The position numbers were made by a program, and so were the translations under genes. The notes below the pieces were generated by a model. That model saw nothing but the letters and a program-made list of their open reading frames with translations. It did no database searches and was not told the origin of the DNA. From Simmondsia chinensis (Eukaryota; Streptophyta; Magnoliopsida; Caryophyllales; Simmondsiaceae), in NCBI GenBank assembly GCA_018398585.1, contig JAGTTD010000008.1, positions 26,187,172-26,251,171 on the forward strand: a stretch of DNA of 64,000 nucleotides, written 5' to 3'. This document shows, in pieces, positions 33,240-44,309 of the stretch (its first letter is position 1; every line of letters starts with the position of its first letter).

Positions 33240-34400
33240 ATCCATTAATGGTACTCAAATCACCGTTCCTATCAAATGGGAATTAGTCCTCATAAAATTA
33301 TATATCTTGTGAAAGAATATCATTTAGTCGTTAAAATTATATCACTTCTATCCTTTATTCCCATTAAGATACCCAATAAATGTACATCGTGTAGCTCAAC
33401 AACACCAAAGTTTGTCTTATGATTGATCTCGCCGTTGAGCGCATCCCAAATACCCAAAATGTCCAAAGAAGGCCTTTCTCCATAGAGGACCTCAAAGGGA
33501 CTTATTTCACCCAAAATTTTGGTTGAGTGAGATTAGTTAAAGTATCCTTCTATTAGCATGAATTCAATCCCAAAATTTGACTAGAAAATCAACATGAAAG
33601 CTCAAAGTACAAGCAAATTCTAAGAAATGCTGACGTTTATGGTCAACAACATCAGTTTATTGAGGAGCACCATGGGATGTTTGGAATTAAACCCCATGCT
33701 TTCGAGAAGGGGCGTGTATTGAAGTTCCTGCATGTTATTCCTCCATATATGTTTTATTTGCATTGCAAATTGAGTTTTTACCATGGTACAATAGGTTTTC
33801 AATGACTAATGAGCCTGATTTTTTGATTTCATCATAAATGCCCAACTAACTGATTATGGTAGTGCAAAATGGTGAAATGGTGTACGCCTAATAATGAAGA
33901 TATTCTATATGGCTCCCAAATATCAAGATCACTTTATTACAACTAATTGGAAAGGGAAGTTGAGTATGTTTGGCCCATTAACGGGAATAACATGTAAATT
34001 GTGCACTATTTGGAGAAGGTAAGTATGGAACAAAAAATACCCTATGCACGGAACATGACCTAACTATCAATCTCATAAAACCACTTCCTTTGTAGAATAC
34101 GATGCAAGTGCCAGAAGTACTTGGTTGCAAGTACAACAGGTATAGCCCAATGCGTTGGCTACCATCTCTAATCAGCAACATCTACTGTAGGTCCAATCAC
34201 ATGGAAATTAGGACAAAATAACAGTGCACAATTTTTGTCAAAGGTTATTTTGCTCACAAGCATTAAACTAAAATAAAAGTCATATACTTTAAGATACCCA
34301 TTTAGGGAGTTCTGAAGTGAGGTTAATTTCTCCAACATTTGAAGAGGGTGGGTTGGCTTTGTTTGGTAATCTAATGGGTCACAAATGAACATCCGGCCTC
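33240..34400 (-). pseudogene. Ty1/copia remnant (pre-integrase and integrase region)
   Basis: Minus-strand fragments in order resemble copia polyprotein. Near 34210-34290, VSKITFDKNCALLFCPNF fits the pre-integrase region. Near 33760-33800, MVKTQFAMQIKHI fits the start of the D-N-G stretch. Near 33620-33680 there is a QTSHGAPQ-stop-TDVVDHKRQHFLEFA stretch, where intact copies usually have Q-T-S...P-Q-Q-N-G followed by E-R-K. At 33450-33510, EISPFEVLYGERPS is the TP.E.L-like end. Many stops and frameshifts; RT was not found. Confidence 0.7.
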
Positions 34401-34638
34401 AACTTCTTCATTTTGCAAGTAGTACTAGTTAAAAGATCACAAGACTTGCTTAATGATCTAGGTTCCCTCAATGGAAGAAAGCTTGCTTGTCATATTAATA
34501 TTATCAGAGCTCAGGTCCAAAGGGAGCTCCAACATAAGTTGCAGGTACTATGTAGCCCTAAGCCCTGTGATCAAGGGCACGCTTGGCCCAGCGCTACTTG
34601 GCCTACCATCAGTGGCTGCAGCACATGCTCCACTGGCG
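34401..34638. other. Unassigned stretch between copia remnant and element F
   Basis: No gene recognised. It ends where the truncated LTR of element F begins, so this junction is probably a deletion or recombination point. Confidence 0.4.
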
Positions 34639-35018
34639 TATAGAGGAGTTTTCCTAGTTTGATTCTACCTAATTTAAAATTGAAATCAATCTCTAATTTA
34701 AACCAATGGCTGAGATTGCAATCCGTGTGCTAGATCCAACGGTTGAGATCGCAATCCTTGTGCTCTTTTTAATAATAAAGAAATAAATAAAAGTTTAAAT
34801 CTGAAATCTAAAACTAATTTTAATTCTAATCAAACTCTATCTAAACTCTAACTGCTAGCTATGGTCTTCAGCCTAAGTCATTGGTGCTGCCAACTATGGT
34901 CACGCCAAGATAGTCCGTTTGCAGCTAATAAGCATCCTTGAGTAGCTCCTTGCCTTTGCCCACGAGGATTGGCCCTTCTTGGCTGATTCTTCCGTTGCCA
35001 AAGATGGCGGCTGCATCA
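34639..35018 (-). repeat. Element F 3' LTR, truncated
   Basis: Matches about 37407-37787 of the right LTR. On the minus strand a purine-rich tract (caacagggagagga) adjoins it at 35019. A second copy of the same tract-plus-LTR-start boundary occurs at about 35211-35240. Confidence 0.85.
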
Positions 35019-35549
35019 TCCTCTCCCTGTTGGAGATAATTCGCCCTCGAATCTGCCGCTGGATCTTCTCGTTTACTTCAGTCACGCCAAGCCTCCATTC
35101 TTCATTTGTCAAGCTTATGGTCCTCGTCGGCCAGCACTGGGGTTGAACCTTATGCCGCCAAGGGGTGATTACCAACTTAGGTTGGGTTTTGTTCCGCCAA
35201 GGCATGGCCTGCATCATCCTCCCCGGATTGGGAAGAATTCGTCCTCGATTTGGCCACCATAGCGCCTTACTATTGGACTGGCTGCCAATACACTCCTGCC
35301 TTGCTTTGCTCCTCTGAGATGTCAATGGTGCCGGGAACCCTGGAGGTTTGCAATCCGGTGGTGGCTCAATGCTTACTTGGCGTGGGGGCATCCTCGGTAG
35401 TTCCTTTCCCGGTAACAAGCTCTTTCTTTGTGAATTTAGCTCTGATGCCAACTGAGTCCTCGGTGCTTCTTGACTTTCTGCAGCTTGGCATGCTTCCTGT
35501 TCTGGGGCAGCCATCTCCTAATCTTCACCAAAGTCTGTACTCAGTAATG

Positions 35550-37171
35550 CTCAAGTGAGTTCTATTGGGTTCTTTGCTTCTTCTTGCTTAGGGGCTTCGT
35601 CCTTCTTGGGTAGCAAGACAATCCGTGTGTCCTCAAACAAGAAAGTTGTAGGTAATCTGTCATCCTTCGTGAAGAGCAACTTTATCAAATTGCCAAGGTC
35701 GTCCCAATAGCAGATGACACGTGTCCATGGCGACCACATCACACCATATCCCGTTCTTGTACTTTGCTCCAATTGAAAAGTTAACCAGGCATCGTTTTGA
35801 GATGGTTACTTGATTCTTCTTCTTGAGCCAAGATAGTTTGTACGGGCTCGGATGTTCTTCTATTCTCAAGCCAAGCTTCTCCACAGCCTCCTCGGAGCTA
35901 ACGTTTCACAGCTTCCGAAATTAATCACTAGACAACAAACTCTTCCGCCAATGGTGCACGTTGTCTGGAAGATGCTACTCCTCAACCAATCATCTCCAGT
36001 TTCAGCCTTTCGCGTGAAGCAAGTGCGCCTAACCACAAGTAGATGGCCTTTGTTTCCTGCAACGGCTTCCTCAACTGGTGGCGCCAACTCATCACCAACC
36101 TCTTCTTCGAGAGTTCGGCCAACTCCACCACGAAGTCCCTTAATGTAGAGACCCTTGCCCCGGTCTATCCCCTTTGTGACATTCAGATGCACGGTGTCCC
36201 TGTTCTCCACACTTGAAGCAACGGATTCGGGAACTAGCTGCCAAGTCCTTCCTAGTGTGAACGGTAACTGTTCCTCTTTGCACTACCAGGTTGGTTGGTT
36301 GCTGAACCTGGTCACGCCTATTATCAATGACGCCAACTTGACGATGCTTCTATTTCCTCTCAATAGCCATTGCCCTCTAGCTTGCTTCTGAAACCGAGAA
36401 GATGTCAAACATATTCTACTCTTCTTGTATTGACTCTCTTAACCCGCTAGTGTATCTATCCCCCAGCTGTTCACTTGATTCCGCCAAGTCGTTCTTGGCG
36501 ATCAACGCATAGAAGTCGGTTGTATAGTCCTCCACTGTTTGAGATACTTGGCGCAAGTTTTGTAGGCGTTGATACATGATTTTGACGTGGTTGTGAAGCA
36601 AGAAAGCGCCTCTCAGGTGTTTCTTCATCTTCTCTCATGTCTCAATCTTCCCTTTCCTTGTCGAAGCTGCGAGCGCTTCAACTGTTGCACCCAGGCGGCA
36701 GCTCTTCCCCGAAGCCGTGTAGCAACTAGTGGCGCCTGTTTGCTTCCCGGGACCCCTTGAACTTGAGGATCTCCTCCACTGTCAACAACCAGTCCCAGAC
36801 TTCGTCTTGATGTCTCCCACCATCAAACTCTGTATTTCAACGCGGAGACCTAACTCTCATCTTCGATCATCCCGATCATCAATGTAGCCTTGTACTAAGC
36901 TGATGACGCCTCAGCTTAGGATCCGATAGCTCCTTCTCAGGGAACGGGTTCTGGAAGCTTTCATCCGTCTCCTCTATAGTTGCACCCGATGTTAATGGGC
37001 GTTGGGGCTGGGTTCCCAAATCTAGCTTGGGATTTTCCCCCAGTTGAATCCAGCAACGCTCGATTCGCCTAAGTCTCTCCTCGAACTCATCTAATCTCCG
37101 TTCGTTTTGCAAGATACGGTCTCGGTCAGAAACTTCCTCGATGTTAGTGTACCTCTGACGTCCGGGGGCCA
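35550..37171 (-). pseudogene. Element F gag-protease, broken
   Basis: On the minus strand gag starts at 37171 (MAPGRQRYTNIEEVSDRD). MKKHLRGAFLLHNHVKIMYQ and VEDYTTDFYALIAKNDL follow (36416-36628), the capsid-like part shared with element G. Protease-region sequence follows at about 35660-35990 ([37 protein letters not shown]); the usual catalytic D-[ST]-G appears as NFGS. After IVLLPKKDEAPKQEEA the frame ends and no RT follows. So this copy retains what element A has mostly lost (gag) and lacks what A retains (pol). Confidence 0.85.
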
Positions 37172-37191
37172 TCGATTAGGAAGCATTCTAT

Positions 37192-37203
37192 GCTCCAATA
37201 CCA
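37192..37203 (-). other. Element F primer-binding site
   Basis: TGGTATTGGAGC on the minus strand, two mismatches from TGGTATCAGAGC, three bases from the LTR. Confidence 0.7.
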
Positions 37204-37205
37204 AC

Positions 37206-37787
37206 TGATGCAGCGCGACAGTGGAAAATTAAGGGGACGGGAAAGAAACGACGGCCTTCCCATTATTTTTTATTAATCACTAATAAAAACAAAGAGGAAA
37301 ATAAACTCAATTTCTTATAGCCTGAGAAATAGAGAAACAAGGGAAATATAACTCGAATTAATCTATCAAAACAACTAACTAAAATCCTACACTTCCTCCT
37401 CTATATATATAGAGGGGTTTTCCTAGTTTTATTCTAACTAATTTAAAATTGAAATCAATCCCTAATTTGAACCAATAGCTGAGATCGCAATCCGTGTGCT
37501 AGATCCAATAGTTAAGATCGCAATCCTTGTGCTCCTCTTAACAATAAAGAAAATAATTAAAAGTTTAAATCTGAAATCTAAAACTAATTTTAATCCTAAT
37601 CAAACTCTATCTAAACTCTAATTGCTAGCCATGATCTTCAACCTCCGTCATTGGTGCTGCCAACTATGGTGACACCAAGATGGTCCGCTTGCAGCTGATA
37701 AGCATCCGTGAGTAGCTCCTTGCCTATGCCCGCGAGGATTGGCTCTCCTTGGCTGATTCTCCCATTGCCAAGATGGCAACTGCATCA
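37206..37787 (-). repeat. Element F 5' LTR
   Basis: 582 bp, starting TGATGCAGCGCG and ending GCATCA. A TATA-like ctatatatatag lies near 37400-37411. The start and end sequences are shared with the LTRs of A and G. Confidence 0.85.
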
Positions 37788-37862
37788 CTTTTCTTAATTG
37801 AAACAATTAATGCTAGAATAATGCATGCATGAGGCATTTTCTACTGTTGCTCGGAATTGATT

Positions 37863-38111
37863 TTCCAGGGTTGATTCACCGGGCACTATTGCAAGCGGAT
37901 CCTATTAGAACTCCAAAATTAAGCGTGCTTGGGCGAGAGTAGTACCAGGATGGGTGATCTTCTGGAAAGTCCTTGTGTTGCCATCCCTATAAGGTTGAGG
38001 ATCTTCGGAAACAGCCTCTCGGCAGGGTTACATTCTGAAGGGGTAAGGCTGCATACATCCACCTCTCCCAGACTCCACTTATGCTCCCCCCTTGTGGCAC
38101 TAGACTGTTGT
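37863..38111 (+). mobile_element. SINE with 5S rRNA-derived head and RTE-like TTG tail
   Basis: Bases 37869-37987 align with almost the whole of plant 5S rRNA, including ggatcctattagaactcc, aagcgtgcttgggcgagagt, agtaccaggatgggtgat and the ctggaaagtcct end. These blocks cover the internal pol III promoter elements. From 37988 a tail of about 120 bp (acagcctctc, aaggctgcatacatcc) ends in gttgttg. It is flanked by an 18-bp duplication with two mismatches, 37845-37862 and 38112-38129 (tgttgctc..aattgatt). A direct-repeat-flanked, pol III-headed unit ending in short repeats fits a SINE and not a working 5S gene. Confidence 0.85.
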
Positions 38112-38129
38112 TGTTGCTCAAAATTGATT

Positions 38130-38773
38130 CACCATTAACAAGTTATTACTTATTTTGACCCAAAGTTGCAAATTCAGAATTAATTATAGATTTTTTTTTG
38201 TCTATATAAGCAAATGAGCATGTTGAAAAATAAATATTTTATTCTTTTAATCGCCTATAATCTTAGTTCAGTTCATTGCTGCATTGATAGAGGTCTGACG
38301 GGTTATTGAATCTTGGAAAAGAAGCGCATTTAAGCTTAATAGTAATACTCATGCAAGAGGGATGTTTCCTTTCTAAGGACAGCGTTCTCACGTGCCTCAA
38401 CCGAAAGACATATTTTTCTAAAACTTTTTTCTCTTTAATTTATTTTATATGGTTGTTAATTTTGAATTGTTGAGTATGATTTGATTAAATGAAGTTGTAT
38501 TGTATTTTTGTTTGTATAATTAATTCATATTCCAATGTTAGTTTCTGGTTGATATATATAAATATATATTATTCATATTATTATATTTGGTATTATTTGA
38601 TGATTTTTATAAAAAAAATTTTAACTGTCTTAGAAAGGAAACGGATTTAGTTTAGTTATATGAAATATTAAAATATCTGTACAATATGCCCATCCGTTAA
38701 TATAGCCCTTATGCTTAATGCAACTTGTTTCTACTATTTATCTTGCTATAACTATATTAGAAGTAGAAATCCT

Positions 38774-38812
<39 letters not shown>

Positions 38813-38984
38813 GTTATTGTATTCGTATGTTGCAGAGGAGAAGCACAAAGCCATAATATATGCAAAAAACAAAGAAAGAGGAATTTGGAAAATAATGGGA
38901 GTAACCTACATAAAAAATTAATAAATAAAAATATAAAATATATAAATTTAATAAGTTCATGTGCAACAAGCAATAAGCAAGTAA
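38130..38984. other. Non-coding P450 intron sequence with GA microsatellite
   Basis: AT-rich; no gene seen. A (GA)n run of about 34 bases lies at 38775-38808. Confidence 0.6.
38775..38808. repeat. (GA)n microsatellite
   Basis: Uninterrupted GA dinucleotides, about 17 units. The Arg-Glu peptides it could encode are not meaningful. Confidence 0.9.
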
Positions 38985-39113
38985 CATACCCAGTGCCTCA
39001 AGAACTCCCACTTAAGCAGGGTTTGGAGGCGAATGTACGCAGCATTCCCCTTTTATGGTATTACCTCTAAAGAGAGGCTGTATTCAAGTGCCTCCAACCC
39101 GAGAGTGAGACTT
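38985..39113 (-). mobile_element. SINE fragment with the shared RTE-like tail
   Basis: On the minus strand ctcgggttggaggcac, acagcctctc, atgctgcgtacattcg and cactgggtatgtta match the tail of the copy at 43719-43882. It starts about where the 5S head would end, so it is 5'-truncated. No clear target duplication. Confidence 0.7.
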
Positions 39114-40430
39114 TTAGCATATTTACTTCTCCTTTATTATGTGCGTTTTATTTTATTCGTTGATTTGGTTTTATGCATGGGACTTTTAGCATGTTTATTT
39201 CTCCTTTATTATGTTTTATGTCCCACTTATTATTGTGTTTGAAATTAAAATGGGTCCCAAAATTTTATAAATATGCAGGCACAAAGTTTGAGTGAGATAT
39301 GGATATTATTTCATGGCCTAAGATGCTTTATTGAATTATTTGAATAATTGAACATGTTAAATGTTTAACAATACCGTATTTTTCTGCTCATCTTAACTAA
39401 GCCGAAAAAATTGGAATCGAAGAATTATATATGTGTGGCCATTATATTCATGATAGTAGGCAAAGTTGAGGATTAATTTTGTTAAGTGAATTGTCATAGA
39501 ATTAGGTAATCGCGAGGATATAATTGTAGTCCGATAATGTTACTATAATATAATTATGTAAGGGCTACAATATAAAAAAAGGGAAATAATAAAATAACAT
39601 AGAAGGACTAACCTTAAATTGTATGACCTTCGATTTAAATTTATGCGTCTTATGTGTCATAGGTATGGAAAAGAAATATATAAATCAAGTGAGCTACTCT
39701 ATTTAGTACCAATTATTTTCGGGAACCGAACTTGAACCTATACGTGGATCTTATGTGTACTAGCTCCTTATTCTGGACATGAAACTTTCGGATCTTGTTA
39801 TATGTTTAAGTATTGGCATGATCCTCTTTATGTTTATTTTTTAGGCTGAACTTAATCTAAGAACCGAACAATCTTTGGTACTAGTATACTGCTATTGCTG
39901 AGAAATACTATGTATAAAGATGATTAAGGCTATTTGTATGTGTCGATAGATTACAATTATTTGTCTGGATTTGACTACATGTTAACGGTTCCAGTATTGT
40001 GAATCCAAAACGAAACTTGGGATTGCATTATCTAATTTTATACACCACGGGAGGTAATGGTGCTACCTCTATTTATGATGAACCTTGAATAAAAAATTTG
40101 AGCTGTTTATGTATTTCAACACTAATTCTTTCAAATTATCTTAGGATAGTCTGTTAGTAGCAATGGCAGTGGATGTCTATGAACTTGAATGAGTCGCTAG
40201 GCATGGTAGGAATGAGAAGGACGTGTAAAAAGCTAGTACTTTGTGGATCAATTTTCGCTCCAATGCCATATAAAATAGAAAACCACACACCAAAATACTT
40301 CACACGGAACCAAATTGGGTTTTCCACCTCAACTTTACTATATTTTTTATTTTTTTAATGTCACATCTAAACTTTCTAAAAATTTTCAATGTCACACCTT
40401 AATGTGACGCTGTTAATTATCTGTTAATTT
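39114..40430. other. Non-coding P450 intron sequence
   Basis: AT-rich. I see no coding domain, RNA gene or clear transposon boundary. A short local duplication (gggacttttagcatgtttatttctcc-like, about 39105-39215) is present. Confidence 0.5.
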
Positions 40431-40524
40431 TCACTTACGCGCATTCAAATAAAAAAAGAAAAAGAAAAAGAAAAAGAGAATACGAAGAAACTGGAAGACA
40501 TATATAAAAGAAAGTTTCACATAC

Positions 40525-40966
40525 CAGTAAGAGAGTTTGATGCTATCTCTGTCAACGGCTTTCTCCCTTTGAAGCTCAAGTAAAACATCTACTAAGTCCT
40601 TTGTTTCCTCCCCTTCATCTCCCTTATCTCCCATTCTTTGTCTCGACTTTTCGACGTGCTCCTCTATTATTTTTTCAAGAAACTTATCAGCCTTCTTAAC
40701 TAGTCGGCCAATTTTCGTGTTCTGACCATTCAAACAATCGAGCCAGCCAAGCCACGGGACGAAATCACTGATAGCATAACTACACAACAGCTCCCTGATC
40801 TCTTTTAATATCTCTTTGAAATCAACTTCTGCTTCTCCGTAGTATCTTTTGCCAAAGGCAACCCTACATAAAATGTTGCATATCTGTTTCTCCAGCATTT
40901 TGCTTAGATTCACCGTTGATGATGATGTAATTGGAGAACGATGCTTTTCATTCTGTTGAGATTTGT
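40525..40966 (-). pseudogene. Cytochrome P450 exon 1, 3' part
   Basis: On the minus strand SSSTVNLSKMLEKQICNILC and RVAFGKRYYGEAEVDFKEIL lead to SDFVPWLGWLDCLNGQ, then LVDVLLELQREKAVDRDSIK at the exon end. This fits the region between helices D and I of CYP71-clan enzymes. The donor is cttactg/gtatgtg at 40524/40525. Compared with the usual ...IKALLL/DMF reading, one base seems to be missing just before the donor (aaactctc where aaagctctc is expected), so the frame into exon 2 is broken. The segment is collinear with exon 2 (31156-31719) and with the fragment at 43455-43610. Confidence 0.85.
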
Positions 40967-41028
40967 GGAGCAATCAGTGAACGTATGACAAACATCGAAA
41001 TTATATCACTAATTGAAAGCAGTGGAAT

Positions 41029-42280
41029 TAGGGGTGTTCAATGGGTAAACCCAACCCATAAAGACCCAATAATTTTGGGTCTAAAACACACCCAGACCCA
41101 TAGAAATAATTTAAAAATTATGGCTATGATTCTAGTTCTGATAGATCACGGGTAACCCCATGATGACCCAACATAATGAAAGAGGTGGCATTAGAATCTA
41201 ATCAACTTGATAAATAAAGATGATGGCAAATAAATAATACATGTATAATAAAATAATTAACTAAACTTCAACAATTAATTAGTCCCAAGTTTAGACTTAA
41301 TATATTAATCCAATATAAAGTCTCGTATGTTCTAGACAAAAAATGAAACCCATTGGACAAACTCACGTACATTTAACTTTGCGAACTTTTAACCAACCTA
41401 GCATTAAATTCTTTCGGAAAACTATCATTTAGGTACCCCGAGATTTGACCATTTATCACAAAAATACCCTGAACATTTTAATATATACACTGGAGTATTT
41501 TGAAGTTTAAAAATTTTATGACTTAGATACTTTAAAATTTTATCATTTAGGTACCCTTCTGCGAAAATTTTATAGAATTTCCATGCAAAATGCTAAAGTA
41601 GAACATAATTCCGATAATATGTAGCATTTTCATTAGAATTTGATGATTTTTTTTACGAAAAATGCTAATTCAATGCATGATCTTGATAATATATAGTTGG
41701 TCTATATCAAAACTCGGCGTATATATTATCATAATCATGTATTACAACAACTTTGTTATATAAAATTGGTCGGAATCTTACAAAATTTGTTAAATTTCGA
41801 CATAGAATACCTAGGTGATGCAATATTTAAACCTTAGGGTACTTTATTGCATATATTAAAATATATGAGTATCTAGGTAATAAATGCTCAAATTTTAAAA
41901 TGTTTAAATGACAATTTACCAATTTTTTTTTTTTTTTTTTTTTGTTTTTTGTGATAAGTAAAGGATGATGCTTAACATCAGTGCATTTAAAATCAATAAA
42001 CTAACATAATTCACTTGATCTACATACCACTAAAACATTTAAAGCAAAAACAAATTTCAACAAAGGTTAAGCAACAAATTTCGCAATGATTGAATAAAAG
42101 CCACGTGGTATTGGGTTGGGTATAATAGGTTTTACGGGTTGAACCAATAAAATCCACGAAACCCATCGATAAACTTAAATTTAACCATCAAGACCCAACT
42201 AAATTATTGACCCAATCCAACCCTACCCAAATTAAGTGAATTGGGTAAATTTTAGATTTATCCAAACCCATGAACACTCT
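41029..42280. mobile_element. hAT-like non-autonomous DNA transposon in P450 exon 1
   Basis: The ends are inverted: taggggtgttcaatgggt on the left, and on the right acccatgaacactct, whose complement is agagtgttcatgggt. An 8-bp duplication with one mismatch flanks it (agtggaat 41021-41028, agtggaaa 42281-42288). Eight-base duplications and GGGTGTTCA-type ends are typical of hAT elements. No transposase frame is visible in the 1252 bp. A T-rich run lies near 41921-41943. Confidence 0.8.
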
Positions 42281-42288
42281 AGTGGAAA

Positions 42289-43440
42289 TGCGACAACATA
42301 TTCATCATCATAACAGTAAATCAAGAAAAGCAAAATTAGGTAAAATAATCTCTATTATATTTTGTGCTCCCCTTTATATATGTGTCAATTATAAATGTCC
42401 ATTTTTTTTTTTAATTACTGGGGCCATTTTTGGGTTGGCGGCTCTTCAGAAATAGCTTCCCTATAGGATAGTACTTTTATAGTAATTAGTCTTTTTCTCG
42501 TGCAATGCACAGGTGGTTTTTAATAAGGGTATTCATAATTCGGTTAACTATGACCAAAATATTAAAAAAAAAATCTTTAACCATTACCATAACAAAAAAG
42601 ACCGGTTAGCCAACTTTTGCTCAATCGGTAATTTGGTTCAGTTATGCTGGTTAACTAGTAACCGAAAAAATAATACAATACCTCTTTTAGATTATATGAT
42701 CTATCTTGTCAATGTTTGAGAAAGTCCAAAAAAGGTATTAAAAGTGAGAATATTCTATAAATTTCGAGCATATAATCAAATTCTACAAAATTAAAAATTT
42801 AATATCTCATTTTAACAAACATGTGGGCAAAAGAGTAGCACTTTATTGTAGCAAAATAGTGCTTAGTTAGTATTTGGGGTACAAAAGTAGGACACGAGTG
42901 CTCTATGATAAAAGATGAATTAGGGAAAAAAAAGATAACATTAATCATGCAGTGTAAAATGGCCACTTATATGTTAGAAAAGCAGACTTTAGTGACCAAT
43001 ATGATATGAATATGTAAAAATATGTGCACGATATATATTATTTTGGTAAATTAGTTAACTAAAATGGAAAAAATCACTAACTACTACCGTCCCGAAATAC
43101 CTCAATTTTTTTCAATTCGGCTAATTGAACCAGAAATTCACTATGGTTAACCTCAATTTTGTGTCAATATTTCGGGATTTGGGTTACAGATTTTTTTAGA
43201 CACCTTTTAATGTTTACACTATAAGTAATTTTAATTCACGTATTGTCATTTTATAAAGATTTCATATCCTTTGGAATGAATGAGAGGAAATTCAATTGTC
43301 GTCACTCCAGAAAAGATTTGAATAGATGGTGCCTTTTGCATGATGAACCAACTTTACAATAATATATATAGAAAGATGTATCACGTAAGGTCTTTTTGGA
43401 GGCCGAACATATGGCCCCCATTGCTTTTATCATTGATTCT
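42289..43440. other. Non-coding sequence splitting P450 exon 1
   Basis: No gene found. Two stretches (about 42525-42670 and 43060-43160) contain many cggttaact/ggttaacc motifs in both orientations and may be the ends of a decayed DNA transposon. Confidence 0.4.
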
Positions 43441-43454
43441 GGTGTATCAGTTAA

Positions 43455-43610
43455 GGATGAAAAGCTCTCGATATGCTTCACCATTTCAACAGTTTCTTTT
43501 TCTCTAACACTTCTGAAGGACTGAACCCTTTTGTTGCTCAACAAGTGAATTACACTTATACTCCTCATCTTCCTCCAATGCTGACCGTAAGGGGCAAACG
43601 CCATGTCCTT
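43455..43610 (-). pseudogene. Cytochrome P450 exon 1, 5' fragment (helix C region)
   Basis: On the minus strand KDMAFAPYGQHWRKMRSISV and HLLSNKRVQSFRSVREKETV are the conserved helix B'-C region of CYP71-clan enzymes (with the W..MR motif that contacts the heme propionate). After EMVKHIESFSS the similarity fades. The N-terminal membrane anchor and proline-rich hinge were not found in the sequence to the right. It is probably the same gene as 40525-40966 and 31156-31719, by order and orientation. Confidence 0.85.
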
Positions 43611-43718
43611 GTATTAAGAAATTCACATGTGAGTTTTATCGAATATTTTTAATCTAGAAAGGTATTAATATTAATATATAAATGTACTGAACCACTTTAT
43701 TTGGTATTACTTAATATT

Positions 43719-43882
43719 AATTTAGGATAGGTGACTTCCTGGGAAGTCCTTACCCTCAGGTTGGGGGCACTCGAAAACAGCCTCTCTTCAGGGGTAATAT
43801 CCTAAAGGGGGAAGGCTGCGTACATCCGTCCCTCCCAGACCCTGCTTAGGCGGGAGCCCTTAGGACACTGGGTATGTCGCTT
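43719..43882 (+). mobile_element. 5'-truncated copy of the 5S-headed SINE
   Basis: Begins in the last part of 5S homology (aggataggtgacttcctggg, from 43724) and then carries the shared tail (acagcctctctt, aaggctgcgtacatccg, actgggtatgt). A perfect 12-bp duplication ttacttaatatt flanks it (43707-43718, 43883-43894). The truncation inside the 5S part shows that head and tail are one transposing unit. Confidence 0.82.
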
Positions 43883-43894
43883 TTACTTAATATT

Positions 43895-44309
43895 GCTTGT
43901 GTTAGGTACTCTACACGTTAGTCTATTAAAAAACACACGTAGGAAATGTGAGAAAGGAGAAATCAATATATAAATTTAGTGAGTGAGTCCATCTAATATT
44001 AGTTAGTTTTAAAATTGAACCCCACTTAAATTTATATATCGATCACATGTGCGCCAGTTGGACCACCTGTTATTGCTCCTTCCTTTTAACCTAATCTTTG
44101 TTATAGACTAATATAAAGAAAAATGAGTACACTTTCCTATGGCATAAATCAAAGAATTTGATGGGGGCAAGGTAGATAATTATACATGTGAGTCTAACAA
44201 AAAGTTTGTATAATATTGAAGATTTAACATAAAAGACATAACATATATAAAAGCTCAGCAAATTGTGCAACTGAGGGCAATTGATTTGATATCAAACTCA
44301 TGACTTGAG
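43895..44309. other. Non-coding stretch
   Basis: AT-rich, with no gene or boundary recognised. Confidence 0.5.

Larger units (their letters stand above)
34639..37787 (-). mobile_element. Ty3/gypsy element F, internally deleted relative of A and G
   Basis: The right LTR 37206-37787 is complete (582 bp, TGATGCAG...GCATCA). The left LTR, 34639-35018, lacks its first 200 or so bases. A primer-binding site adjoins the right LTR, so the element reads on the minus strand. The internal 2.2 kb encodes gag and protease only; RT, RNase H and integrase are absent. It lies within the P450 intron. The LTR truncation prevents a target-duplication check. Confidence 0.88.
31720..40524 (-). other. P450 intron, expanded by insertions
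   Basis: The acceptor is at 31720-31722 and the donor gtatgtg is at 40518-40524 (minus strand). The position just before DMFFAGTDT is that of the single conserved intron of CYP71-clan genes. At about 8.8 kb it is much longer than usual because it holds a copia remnant, an LTR-like block, gypsy element F and SINE copies. Confidence 0.75.

Noticed and set aside
37869..37987. A functional 5S rRNA gene
   Set aside because: Several substitutions, a retroposon tail fused to its end, no tandem 5S context, and a target duplication around the whole unit.
37863..38111. Cassandra-type TRIM carrying 5S in an LTR
   Set aside because: No second LTR copy, primer-binding site or TG/CA ends; the boundaries fit a SINE duplication instead.
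38711..39070. Coding frames across the GA microsatellite
   Set aside because: Arg-Glu repeats from a simple repeat, with no homology elsewhere in the frame.
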